A stretch of DNA of 22,039 nucleotides from Stenotrophomonas sp. (GCA_003510825.1 DOKO01000346.1:1-22039), one strand, 5' to 3'; positions 1 through 8,636 are shown, numbered from the stretch's first letter. Notes: generated by a model from the letters alone, not told the origin. A program made the numbers and translations.

Positions 1-258
1 CGGGTGGTCGCGGCGGGTGGTGTCGAGCAGACGTGCGTCACGCAGGATCTCGCGTGCACGCGGCTGGTCGTCGGCACGCACGATCCACACCGCCGGGTAG
101 CCCTGGCTGTTGCCCAGGTCGGTATAGCTGAACTGGCCACGGCGACGGGTCTTGTACGAGCGGCCGTTGGTCACCTTCACTTCGATGTCGTGGCTGCGTA
201 GCAGCTCGGCCACGCCCTCGACGGTTTCCACGCGCTGGCTGCTGAAAATCTGGCGCAT
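1..258 (-). CDS. DUF2007-like small protein, 3' end beyond window (partial)
   Basis: An open minus-strand frame starts at the ATG at 258-256 and runs without a stop to the window edge, giving 86 residues. It begins MRQIFSSQRVETVEGVAELL and includes GQFSYTDLGN, VWIVRADDQPRAREILRDA and LLDTTRRD. This pattern, in particular the 'vwiVraDDqprAreIL' block, resembles small Xanthomonadaceae proteins of the DUF2007 type, some of which have been labelled 'pathogenicity-like'; the function is unknown. There is no signal peptide or membrane segment in the visible part. The ribosome binding site AAGGAG overlaps the TAA stop of tesB, and the start lies three bases past that stop, so the two genes are probably co-transcribed and translationally coupled. 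The family name is from recall and needs a profile search; that this is a real coding frame is fairly secure. Confidence 0.72.
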   Translation of the reverse strand, partial: MRQIFSSQRVETVEGVAELLRSHDIEVKVTNGRSYKTRRRGQFSYTDLGNSQGYPAVWIVRADDQPRAREILRDARLLDTTRRDHP

Positions 259-261
259 TGC

Positions 262-1182
262 TTACTCCTTGGCCGGCACGGCGGCCGCGGCATCCTGGTC
301 CGGTACCACGCGGATCAGGCCTTCCTGGGCGGTGCTGGCCACCAGCACGCCATCACGGGTGAAGAACTGGCCGCGGGCCAGGCCGCGCGAATCCTGCGCG
401 CTGGGGCTGTCCAGCGAATACAGCAGCCAGTCGTCGGCGCGGAACGGGCGGTGGAACCAGATCGCGTGGTCCAGCGAAGCCATCTGCACGTGCGGATGGT
501 AGTAGCTGATGCCGTGCGGGAACGTGGCCGTGCCCAGCAGGTGGAAATCGGAGGCGTAGGCCAGCAGCGCCTGGTGCAGCTCGGGCGCATCGCCGACCGG
601 TTCGCTCAGGCGCAGCCACACCTGGTGGTAGGGCGGGCGCTTGGGCGGGTTCAGTTCGTCGCGCGGGTAGACGTGGCGGAACTCGAACGGGCCGCCGCGC
701 GAGAGCCAGCGCTGCACCTTGATCGGCAGCCGCTCCAGCACCTCGGCCGGCAGCGGGCGGTTCGGTTCGATGTCCTCCGGCTGCGGCACCTCGGGCATCT
801 TGTGCTGGTGCTGGGCACCGGTCTCGGCCTGCTGGAACGAGGCCGCGCAGAAGAAGATCACCTTGCCGTGCTGGATCGCGGTGACCCGGCGCACGGAGAA
901 GCTGCCGCCATCACGGGTACGGTCCACGTCATAGACGATGGGGTGGTCGATGTTGCCGGCGCGCAGGAAATAGGCGTGCAGCGAGTGCACGTGGCGGCCG
1001 TTGTCGACCGTGGCCTGCGCCGCCGCCAGTGCCTGGCCCAGCACCTGGCCACCGAACACGTACTTGGTGCCGATGTCGCGGCTCTGCCCGCGGAACAGGT
1101 TGTCCTCCAGCCGCTCCAGGGTGAGCAGGTCGATCAGCTCGGAGACGACGGGTTCGGGCGTGTCGTTCAAGGGGGCGGCCAC
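262..1182 (-). CDS. tesB: Acyl-CoA thioesterase II (TesB)
   Basis: A 306-residue cytoplasmic double-hotdog thioesterase that hydrolyses medium- and long-chain acyl-CoA to free acid and CoA. The N-terminal hotdog carries FRGQSRDIGTKYVFGGQVLG (about residues 30-49) and HSLHAYFLRAG (about 66-76). The C-terminal hotdog carries YASDFHLLG, MASLDHAIWFHRPF and ASTAQEG. By spacing against E. coli TesB (Asp204, Thr228, Gln278), the catalytic trio is D212, S236 and Q286; Ser replaces Thr. The start is GTG at 1182 with no convincing ribosome binding site; a TTG four codons later is possible. A candidate -10 TATAAT lies at 1206-1201, next to a palindromic repeat. The stop overlaps the binding site of the DUF2007-like gene. 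The neighbouring isomerase-like gene suggests fatty-acid catabolism. The product call is secure; the exact start is not. Confidence 0.92.
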   Translation of the reverse strand: MAAPLNDTPEPVVSELIDLLTLERLEDNLFRGQSRDIGTKYVFGGQVLGQALAAAQATVDNGRHVHSLHAYFLRAGNIDHPIVYDVDRTRDGGSFSVRRVTAIQHGKVIFFCAASFQQAETGAQHQHKMPEVPQPEDIEPNRPLPAEVLERLPIKVQRWLSRGGPFEFRHVYPRDELNPPKRPPYHQVWLRLSEPVGDAPELHQALLAYASDFHLLGTATFPHGISYYHPHVQMASLDHAIWFHRPFRADDWLLYSLDSPSAQDSRGLARGQFFTRDGVLVASTAQEGLIRVVPDQDAAAAVPAKE

Positions 1183-1200
1183 AGCAGTGAAGAAGGCTCG

Positions 1201-1206
1201 ATTATA
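1201..1206 (-). promoter_or_regulatory. Candidate tesB -10 box (TATAAT)
   Basis: Read on the minus strand, 1206-1201 is TATAAT, a perfect sigma70 -10 hexamer. The matching -35 window (about 1224-1230) falls inside the palindromic repeat at 1214-1254 and reads GAAAGG or AAAGGG, not a good -35. If used, transcription would begin only about 11 bases before the GTG of tesB. Confidence 0.4.
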
Positions 1207-1213
1207 CCGGTCA

Positions 1214-1318
1214 GGGGTCGGATCCCTTTCGCTTTGCGAAAGGGCTCTGACCCCGGGGGAGCGGTGGGATCCAGCGAGGGGTCGGATCCCTTTCGCAAAG
1301 CGAAAGGGCTCTGACCCC
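1214..1318. repeat. Two tandem copies of a GGGGTCGGATCCC palindrome
   Basis: Two 41-base near-perfect stem-loops, at 1214-1254 and 1278-1318, lie between the isomerase-like gene and tesB. Each starts GGGGTCGGATCCCTTTCGC and ends GCGAAAGGGCTCTGACCCC; both are followed by CGGGGGAG. The three-base centre is TTT in the first copy and AAA in the second. They lack the GTAG of SMAG elements, so they are a separate repeat family. A related copy lies at 7850-7892. No T-run follows either copy, so they are not ordinary intrinsic terminators. Confidence 0.85.
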
Positions 1319-1334
1319 GGGGGAGGCGCGGCGG

Positions 1335-2111
1335 TTACTTGCCCAGCCTTGCCACCAGCGCCTGCAGGGCATTCTGCGCATCCGGCGCGAACCAGGCCTC
1401 GACGAACCGGTCCAGTTGGATCAGGTCCGGGTGCAGGGCCTCCTGCAGGTCGGCACGGGCCACCGCGCGGGTCAGCAGCATCGGCTGGCGCGGCTGCTTC
1501 AGCAGGTTCTGCAGCCAGGCAATGGCGCGGGCCACCACCAGGTCGCCGTCGGCCAGTTCATCGACCAGGCCGATCTGCAGCGCCTGTTCGGCCGGCACCA
1601 GCGCGCCGGTGGTGAGCAGGATGCCGGAACGGTGCACGCCCACTGCGCGGCGCAGCAGGCGCTGGATGCCTTCAGGCGCCACCAGGCCCACCTGCACCTC
1701 GTTCAGGCCGATGGCATAGGGGCGGGCCGGGTCGGCACTGCGCGCCATCACCCGGTAGTCGCAGCACAGCGCCAGCACGCAGCCGCCGGCCGGCGCATGG
1801 CCGGTGATGGCCGCCACCACCGGGATGCGGCTCTCGGCCACGCTGCGCACCGCGCCGAAGAAGGCGTTCCAGCTGTCCAGCAGCTTATGCTTGTCATCGC
1901 CGTGGGAGAGCAGGTGCGGCACGTCCATGCCACCGGTGAAGACCCGCTCGCTGCCCGACAGCACGATGCCGTGCGCGTCCTCGGCCATCGCCAGCTCGAT
2001 GGCGTGGATCAGCTGCCGGCACAGTTCGGTGTCCAGTGCGTTGACCGGTGGCCGCGCCAGGCGCAGTTCGCGGATGGGGCCATGGTTGATCACCTCGATG
2101 AGCGTCGTCAT
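1335..2111 (-). CDS. Crotonase-fold enoyl-CoA hydratase/isomerase, probably delta3,delta2-enoyl-CoA isomerase
   Basis: A 258-residue crotonase-superfamily protein. The chosen start is ATG at 2111 (MTTLIEVINHGPIRELRLAR). An in-frame extension to 2273 would run through the signal-peptide region of the divergent gene and has no family resemblance. Visible motifs are RPPVNALD (20-27), the oxyanion-hole segment GSERVFTGGMDV (53-64), GHAPAGGCVLALCCDYRVMA (104-123) and YAIGLNEVQVGLVAPEG (132-148). Hydratases use two glutamates. Here the first position is V112 (GGCVLAL) and only the second, E138 (GLNEVQVG), remains. The run resembles the mitochondrial 3,2-trans-enoyl-CoA isomerase pattern (AGGC...CDYR, IGLNETQLG.IAP), in which one glutamate shuttles the proton. 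It would move double bonds during beta-oxidation of unsaturated acyl-CoA. Family is near certain; the isomerase assignment is an inference from motifs. Confidence 0.88.
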   Translation of the reverse strand: MTTLIEVINHGPIRELRLARPPVNALDTELCRQLIHAIELAMAEDAHGIVLSGSERVFTGGMDVPHLLSHGDDKHKLLDSWNAFFGAVRSVAESRIPVVAAITGHAPAGGCVLALCCDYRVMARSADPARPYAIGLNEVQVGLVAPEGIQRLLRRAVGVHRSGILLTTGALVPAEQALQIGLVDELADGDLVVARAIAWLQNLLKQPRQPMLLTRAVARADLQEALHPDLIQLDRFVEAWFAPDAQNALQALVARLGK

Positions 2112-2145
2112 GCTGCGGTCTCGTTGCGGACAGGAATCTGAGGCG

Positions 2146-2592
2146 ATGATAACCAAACCATTCGTTGGCGTATTGTTGCTGCTGTGTGCGGGCGCAGCAT
2201 CGGCGGCGACCGCCGTGCCGGCCTGCGTCACCGTGCAGCAGGGCTGGGCGCGCCTGCCGCCAAACCCGGCCATGCCGATGACCGCTGGCTACGGGGTGAT
2301 CCACAACGGCTGCGCCAAAGCGGTGGCCATCAGCGGCGCACGCAGCGCCAGTTTCGGCGACGTGTCGCTGCACGAAACCACGATCGTCGATGGGGTCAGC
2401 CGCATGCGTGCGGTCGAGCGCCTGCCGCTGGCACCGGGCGCGCGCGCCGAGCTCAAGCCCGGTGGCCTGCACCTGATGCTGATGGAGGGCAAGGGCGCGC
2501 TGAAGGAAGGGCAGGTCGTGCCGCTGCAGCTGCAGCTGGAGGGCGGTGGCGAAGCCAGCGTGACGCTGACGGTGCGCAAGGCTGCGCCGTAA
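2146..2592 (+). CDS. Periplasmic copper chaperone PCuAC (DUF461 family)
   Basis: A 148-residue exported protein starting at ATG 2146. The N-terminus (MITK followed by a hydrophobic stretch ending GAASA at residue 20) is a typical signal peptide. The mature part has the PCuAC copper site: H76, then ten residues, M87, then 21 residues, H109-x-M111, which matches the family pattern H(M)X10MX21HXM. PCuAC proteins bind Cu(I) in the periplasm and deliver it, often with Sco, to the CuA site of cytochrome c oxidase or to other cuproproteins. No sco or copC gene is visible next to it. It is divergent from the isomerase gene with only 34 bases between the start codons. An SMAG pair with a trailing TTTT lies downstream and may terminate it. 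The longer in-frame extension upstream was rejected because it would bury the signal peptide. Confidence 0.9.
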   Translation: MITKPFVGVLLLLCAGAASAATAVPACVTVQQGWARLPPNPAMPMTAGYGVIHNGCAKAVAISGARSASFGDVSLHETTIVDGVSRMRAVERLPLAPGARAELKPGGLHLMLMEGKGALKEGQVVPLQLQLEGGGEASVTLTVRKAAP

Positions 2593-2606
2593 CGCGTCGC
2601 CCGTTC

Positions 2607-2679
2607 CGCCGGGCATGGCCCGGCGCTACCCCGACATGACGGCCGGATCATCACCGGTAGCGCCGGGCCATGCCCGGCG
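2607..2679. repeat. Inverted pair of SMAG (GTAG) palindromes
   Basis: One element in minus orientation (2607-2629) and one in plus orientation (2657-2679) share GTAG followed by the stem CGCCGGGC/GCCCGGCG with CAT in the loop. They face each other between convergent genes (PCuAC and the unknown paralog) and could form two hairpins or one long stem. The plus-oriented element is followed by GGGGTTTT (2680-2686), so it could serve as an intrinsic terminator for the copper chaperone gene. Confidence 0.85.
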
Positions 2680-2684
2680 GGGTT

Positions 2685-3434
2685 TTACGACCAGTCGAAC
2701 GTAAACAGGACCGTGCGGCTGCGCGGTTCGTAGAACATCACGATGGCATCGGCGCCGGCCGCGACCCAGTTGCTGGCCGACACGCTGGCCACATGGAAGA
2801 AGGCCTGGCCGTCGAGGGTCAGTTGCAGGCCATCGTCGGCCAGCTGGCTGCTGTCATTGCGGAAACGCAGGCTGCCGCGCTGCCGGTAGCCGGCCAGATC
2901 CTGCAGCTGGAACGCCGCAGGCAGCGGGGCATAGTCGGACCAGTTGCCGAACCAGATCGGGCCGCCCAGCTGCTGCAGCCATGCCTGTTCGTCCAGCTCG
3001 CCGTCACCGTAGCGCGAGCAGCTGGCCAGGCGCCCGTGCTGCTGGAAATACGCACGCGCCTTGGCGTGGCTCTCGCGCATTTCCACGATATGGGCGCGGG
3101 CCTCGTCGCCATCCACGGCTTCACCCAGGAAGTACTCCTGCGTGCCGAGGAAGCGCATGCGGTTGTCCGCGGTCAGCTCGAAGGCGATCCAGTTGATGCC
3201 GGTGAACGCGTTGTGGTGCGCGGTGGTGTCGTCACCGATGCAGCCTTCATACGGCTCGATCGGGCACAGCATCGTCGCCACTTGGCCTGCCAGCTCCGGG
3301 CGCAGCACGCCCAGGTCGATGTTCAGCAGCGGCAGCAGGTGCTGGCCGAGCCAGGCCTGGTCAGCGGGGAAGACATCGATGGGGAAGGGCACCATGCCGG
3401 GCAGCAGGTCGCGCAGTTCGGTGGGGTCGAGCAT
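2685..3434 (-). CDS. Unknown protein, tandem paralog A
   Basis: A 249-residue protein starting at ATG 3434 (MLDPTELRDLLPGMVPFP), preceded by AAGGGACTGAC, a good ribosome binding site. I do not recognise the family. There is no signal peptide or obvious membrane segment, so it is probably cytoplasmic. It is acidic and rich in aromatic residues. Recognisable blocks are FPADQAWLGQHLLPLL, LRPELAGQVATMLCPIEPYE, NWIAFELTADN, MRESHAKAR, LGGPIWFGNW and a C-terminal YEPRSRTVLFTFDWS. It is a tandem duplicate of the next gene upstream: about 84 of the first 97 residues are identical, the middle is much more divergent, and the C-terminus is again similar. The C-terminal half has only a loose, unproven resemblance to DUF1963/YwqG-type proteins. 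It is the last gene of the uvrA-side minus-strand cluster. Function is unknown. Confidence 0.85.
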   Translation of the reverse strand: MLDPTELRDLLPGMVPFPIDVFPADQAWLGQHLLPLLNIDLGVLRPELAGQVATMLCPIEPYEGCIGDDTTAHHNAFTGINWIAFELTADNRMRFLGTQEYFLGEAVDGDEARAHIVEMRESHAKARAYFQQHGRLASCSRYGDGELDEQAWLQQLGGPIWFGNWSDYAPLPAAFQLQDLAGYRQRGSLRFRNDSSQLADDGLQLTLDGQAFFHVASVSASNWVAAGADAIVMFYEPRSRTVLFTFDWS

Positions 3435-3461
3435 GTCAGTCCCTTGGATCGGATCGGCAAT

Positions 3462-3483
3462 GCCGGCCAGCGGCCGGCCCTAC
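3462..3483 (-). repeat. SMAG (GTAG) palindrome between the two paralogs
   Basis: On the minus strand, GTAG is followed by the stem GCCGGCC/GGCCGGC with a GCT loop. It fills most of the 58-base gap between paralog B (stop at 3493) and paralog A (start at 3434). Such a hairpin in an operon could affect transcript stability between the two genes. Confidence 0.8.
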
Positions 3484-3492
3484 CATGCTGGC

Positions 3493-4218
3493 TTACGACC
3501 AGTCGTATGAGAACAGCACCGTGCGGCTTACCGGTTCGTACAGCATGACGATTGCATCGGCGCCGGTGGCGCACCAGTTGTAGCCGGCCACGTCGGCGAC
3601 GGCGAAGAATTTGTTGCCATCACGCGTGATGATCACCGTTTCGGCATCGTCCGCAGCGTTGGGGTCATCGGCAGCTTCGGTGAAACCCAGCTCGAATGCT
3701 GCGGGAATCTCTGCGGTCTCGGTCCAGTTGCCGAAACCTATCGGGCCGCCCAACGTGTCGAGATAGTCGCGCTCGCTGGGCTCGCCCTTGCCGAAGCGCG
3801 AGTAGCAGGCCAGGCGGCCATGCGCGGCGTGGTAGTCGCGCGCCTTGGCATGGCTCTCGCGCATCTGCGCGATGTGCTCCTGCGCGTGCTTGTCATTGCC
3901 CGGGTCGCCGATGAAGTAGCCCTCGTTGCCGAGGAAGCGCATCTGGTTGTCCGCGCTCAGTTCGAAGGCGATCCAGTTGGTGCCGGTGAAGTCGTTGTGG
4001 TGCGCTTCGGTGGTCTCGCCGATGCAACCGTCATACGGCTCGATCGGGCACAGCATCGTCGCCACCTGGCCGGCCAGCTCCGGGCGCAGCACGCCCAGGT
4101 CGATCTTCAGCAGCGGCAGCAGATGCTGGCCGAGCCACGCCTGGTCGGCGGGGAAGACATCGGCGGGGAAGGGCACCATGCCGGGCAGCAGGTCGCGCAG
4201 TTCGGTGTGGTGGATCAT
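3493..4218 (-). CDS. Unknown protein, tandem paralog B
   Basis: A 241-residue protein starting at ATG 4218 (MIHHTELRDLLPGMVPFP), preceded by AAAGGACTGAA. An in-frame extension to 4410 would run backward through SMAG repeats into the thioesterase gene and was rejected. It is the paralog of the following gene. The N-terminal ~97 residues are almost shared (LRPELAGQVATMLCPIEPYD, HHNDFTGTNWIAFEL). MRESHAKAR, HGRLA, LGGPIGFGNW, IPAAFEL and the end YEPVSRTVLFSYDWS are also kept. The region around residues 165-210 differs (acidic GFTEAADDPNAADDAE). No signal peptide, membrane segment or catalytic motif is apparent. Even the bases just before the start (AAGGGACTGA / AAAGGACTGA) match its paralog, so the duplication included the ribosome binding site. 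Family not recognised; function unknown. Confidence 0.85.
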   Translation of the reverse strand: MIHHTELRDLLPGMVPFPADVFPADQAWLGQHLLPLLKIDLGVLRPELAGQVATMLCPIEPYDGCIGETTEAHHNDFTGTNWIAFELSADNQMRFLGNEGYFIGDPGNDKHAQEHIAQMRESHAKARDYHAAHGRLACYSRFGKGEPSERDYLDTLGGPIGFGNWTETAEIPAAFELGFTEAADDPNAADDAETVIITRDGNKFFAVADVAGYNWCATGADAIVMLYEPVSRTVLFSYDWS

Positions 4219-4240
4219 TTCAGTCCTTTGAATTGCAACG

Positions 4241-4293
4241 GTAGCGCCGGGCCATGCCCGGCGGACCAAACGCCGACCAAGGTCGGCATCTAC
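4241..4293. repeat. Two facing SMAG (GTAG) palindromes
   Basis: A plus-oriented element at 4241-4263 (GTAG, stem CGCCGGGC/GCCCGGCG) is followed by a minus-oriented element at 4272-4293 (on that strand GTAGAT, stem GCCGACC/GGTCGGC). They occupy the 85-base space between the hotdog thioesterase and paralog B. The stems have different sequences, so these are two subfamilies, not a recent local copy. Confidence 0.85.
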
Positions 4294-4303
4294 CAGGGGC
4301 GAA

Positions 4304-4710
4304 TCAGCTCGAAGCGTTGCGGATCGCGTCCGGCAGCGGGGCGCTCTTGCCGGTCTGCGTATCCATCCACACCACCACCACGTTGCCGTCCGAATACAGC
4401 TTGGTGTCATCCTGCTGGTCGACGATGCGGTGGCCGATGGTCACGCTGCTGTTGCCCAGGCGCTCGACGAACAGCTCGACCAGGATGTCGTTGGGCCACA
4501 CGATCGGCAGCCGGTAGTTGACGTTGGTCGCGGCCACCACCGGGGCGATGCGGTCGGTCATCGACACGCCTTCCACGCCCAGCATCCAGCGCACGCGCGC
4601 TTCTTCCAGGTAGGAAATGTACTTGGCGTTGTTGACGTGGCCCATGCTGTCCATGTCACGCCAGCGGACGCTGATCGGGATGCGGGCCAGGATCTTGTGT
4701 TCGCTGCTCA

Positions 4711-4711
<1 letters not shown>
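4304..4711 (-). CDS. YbgC/4-hydroxybenzoyl-CoA-type hotdog thioesterase
   Basis: A 135-residue single-hotdog acyl-CoA thioesterase. The diagnostic helix region is RWRDMDSMGHVNNAKYISYL (residues 16-35) followed by EEAR. D21 corresponds to the catalytic Asp17 of Pseudomonas 4-hydroxybenzoyl-CoA thioesterase, and GHVNNAKY is the usual nucleophile-helix stretch. A second conserved part is NVNYRLPIVWPNDI and FVERLGNSSVTIGHRI. It probably hydrolyses a CoA thioester in the cytoplasm; the substrate cannot be read from the sequence. Its ATG at 4711 shares one base with the TGA of uvrA (TGATG), and the AAGGA binding site lies inside the last codons of uvrA. Translation should therefore be coupled to uvrA. 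There is no evidence that it works with UvrA. Confidence 0.88.
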
Positions 4712-7704
<2,993 letters not shown>

Positions 7705-7768
7705 GGGGGATCCGGTTATGGGGGGCGTTGGCTGGGTGCCGGGCCAGCAGGGGGACGGGCAATCGGTC

Positions 7769-7797
7769 AGCCTACCGAGGTGACCAGATGGGGGCAA
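7769..7797 (-). promoter_or_regulatory. Weak candidate uvrA promoter
   Basis: On the minus strand, TTGCCC (7797-7792) and TAGGCT (7774-7769) are separated by 17 bases, about 65 bases before the uvrA start. The match to sigma70 consensus is modest. No LexA-like operator was recognised around it. Confidence 0.25.
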
Positions 7798-7818
7798 TGG
7801 GCGACAATGCCAGCCCGG

Positions 7819-7837
7819 TGTCTCACCTTGTGAGACA
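7819..7837. promoter_or_regulatory. Perfect 8-base inverted repeat, possible operator
   Basis: TGTCTCAC, CTT and GTGAGACA form an exact dyad in the 323-base space between the divergent uvrA and rplU. It lies about 115 bases before the uvrA start and about 95 bases before the rplU -35 box. It looks like a dimeric regulator site or a short hairpin; I cannot name the binding protein. The rest of the 7705-8027 space holds a palindromic repeat at 7850-7892, the rplU promoter and nothing else I can support. Confidence 0.4.
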
Positions 7838-7849
7838 AGGCTTTATGAA

Positions 7850-7892
7850 GGGGTCAGATCCCTTTTCACGGCGTGAAAAGGGATCCGACCCC
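7850..7892. repeat. GGGGTCAGATCCC palindrome, third copy of the non-SMAG family
   Basis: A 43-base near-perfect stem-loop: arms GGGGTCAGATCCCTTTTCAC and GTGAAAAGGGATCCGACCCC with a two- to three-base centre and one mismatch in the outer stem. The outer arms match the pair at 1214-1318, while the inner stem differs (TTTTCAC instead of TTTCGC). It sits about 40 bases upstream of the rplU -35 box. Confidence 0.82.
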
Positions 7893-7931
7893 GTTCCGGC
7901 AGGCCCCGCCCGGCCCCGCCCAGGGGTTGAC

Positions 7932-7961
7932 TTGACCGGCGCCCATTGATCTGCGTACAAT
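7932..7961 (+). promoter_or_regulatory. Promoter of rplU-rpmA(-obgE)
   Basis: TTGACC (7932-7937) and TACAAT (7956-7961) are spaced 18 bases apart, a good sigma70 match. An overlapping TTGACT at 7927-7932 would give too long a spacer. Transcription would start near 7968, giving a leader of about 60 bases that ends in the ribosome binding site GAGGAAG (8014-8020). Confidence 0.7.
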
Positions 7962-8027
7962 CCCGCTCCTGTCCGCCCTCGATGGCGACAGTCCATAGAC
8001 CACAATAACTACAGAGGAAGTCTGGTC

Positions 8028-8345
8028 ATGTACGCAGTACTGGTCACCGGCGGTAAGCAATACCGCGTGGCGCAGGGCGAAAAGCTCCGCATTGAAAAGC
8101 TCGAAGTCGAAGTCGGCAGCGAGATCAAGTTCGACAACATCCTGCTGCTCGGCGACAGCGATGGCATCAAGATCGGCGACGCTCTGAGCGGCGCAGCGGT
8201 CACCGCCACCGTCCTGTCCCAGGGTCGTGCTGACAAGGTCCGGATCATCAAGTTCCGTCGCCGTAAGCACCACATGAAGCGTCAGGGTCACCGTCAGTAC
8301 TACACCGAAATCGAGATCACCGGCATTGCCGGTGGCAGCAAGTAA
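8028..8345 (+). CDS. rplU: Large ribosomal subunit protein bL21
   Basis: A 105-residue L21, which binds 23S rRNA in the 50S subunit. It begins MYAVLVTGGKQYRVAQGEKL, the standard L21 start, and carries the C-terminal basic signature KFRRRKHHMKRQGHRQ followed by TEIEITGI. Length is typical (about 103-106). The ribosome binding site GAGGAAG lies seven bases before the ATG, and a strong promoter is visible at 7932-7961. It is followed after 11 bases by rpmA, the near-universal rplU-rpmA pair, with obgE further downstream. Confidence 0.97.
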   Translation: MYAVLVTGGKQYRVAQGEKLRIEKLEVEVGSEIKFDNILLLGDSDGIKIGDALSGAAVTATVLSQGRADKVRIIKFRRRKHHMKRQGHRQYYTEIEITGIAGGSK

Positions 8346-8356
8346 GGAGATAGGTC

Positions 8357-8620
8357 ATGGCACATAAAAAAGGCGTAGGCTCTTCGCGCAACGGTCGCGA
8401 CTCCAACCCGAAGTACCTGGGCGTCAAGATCTTCGGTGGCCAGGCCATTGAAGCCGGCAACATCATCGTGCGTCAGCGCGGCACCCAGTTCCACCCGGGT
8501 TCGGGCGTCGGCCTCGGCCGCGACCACACCCTGTTCGCCCTCGTGGACGGCAAGGTGGAGTTCTCGGTGAAGGGCGCCAAGAAGCGTCGCACCGTCAGCG
8601 TCGTGTCGGTCGAAGCCTGA
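8357..8620 (+). CDS. rpmA: Large ribosomal subunit protein bL27
   Basis: An 87-residue L27, whose N-terminal arm reaches the peptidyl-transferase centre. It starts MAHKKGVGSSRNGRDSNPKY directly, without the cleavable N-terminal extension known in some Firmicutes. The middle holds GNIIVRQRGTQFHPGSGVGL, the most conserved part of the family. The ribosome binding site AAGGAGA overlaps the stop codon of rplU, so the two are co-transcribed. The intrinsic terminator at 8685-8710 follows, before obgE. Confidence 0.97.
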   Translation: MAHKKGVGSSRNGRDSNPKYLGVKIFGGQAIEAGNIIVRQRGTQFHPGSGVGLGRDHTLFALVDGKVEFSVKGAKKRRTVSVVSVEA

Positions 8621-8636
8621 TAAGGCTGGGCTGGCG

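Noticed and set aside
1804..2145. Longer 5' version of the PCuAC gene
   Set aside because: The extension is antisense to the isomerase gene and would place the signal peptide internally.
2112..2273. Longer 5' version of the isomerase-like gene
   Set aside because: The extra residues have no family similarity and overlap the signal peptide region of the divergent PCuAC gene.
4219..4410. Longer 5' version of paralog B
   Set aside because: The extra sequence translates SMAG repeats and the end of the thioesterase gene in another frame; the ATG at 4218 has a good binding site and aligns with paralog A.
7705..7797. Longer 5' version of UvrA
   Set aside because: The added 31 residues are proline-rich and unlike any UvrA start; MAMDFIRIRGARTHN is the expected beginning.
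7705..8027. Possible small gene between uvrA and rplU
   Set aside because: Short frames there cross the palindrome and promoter and show no coding character or binding site.
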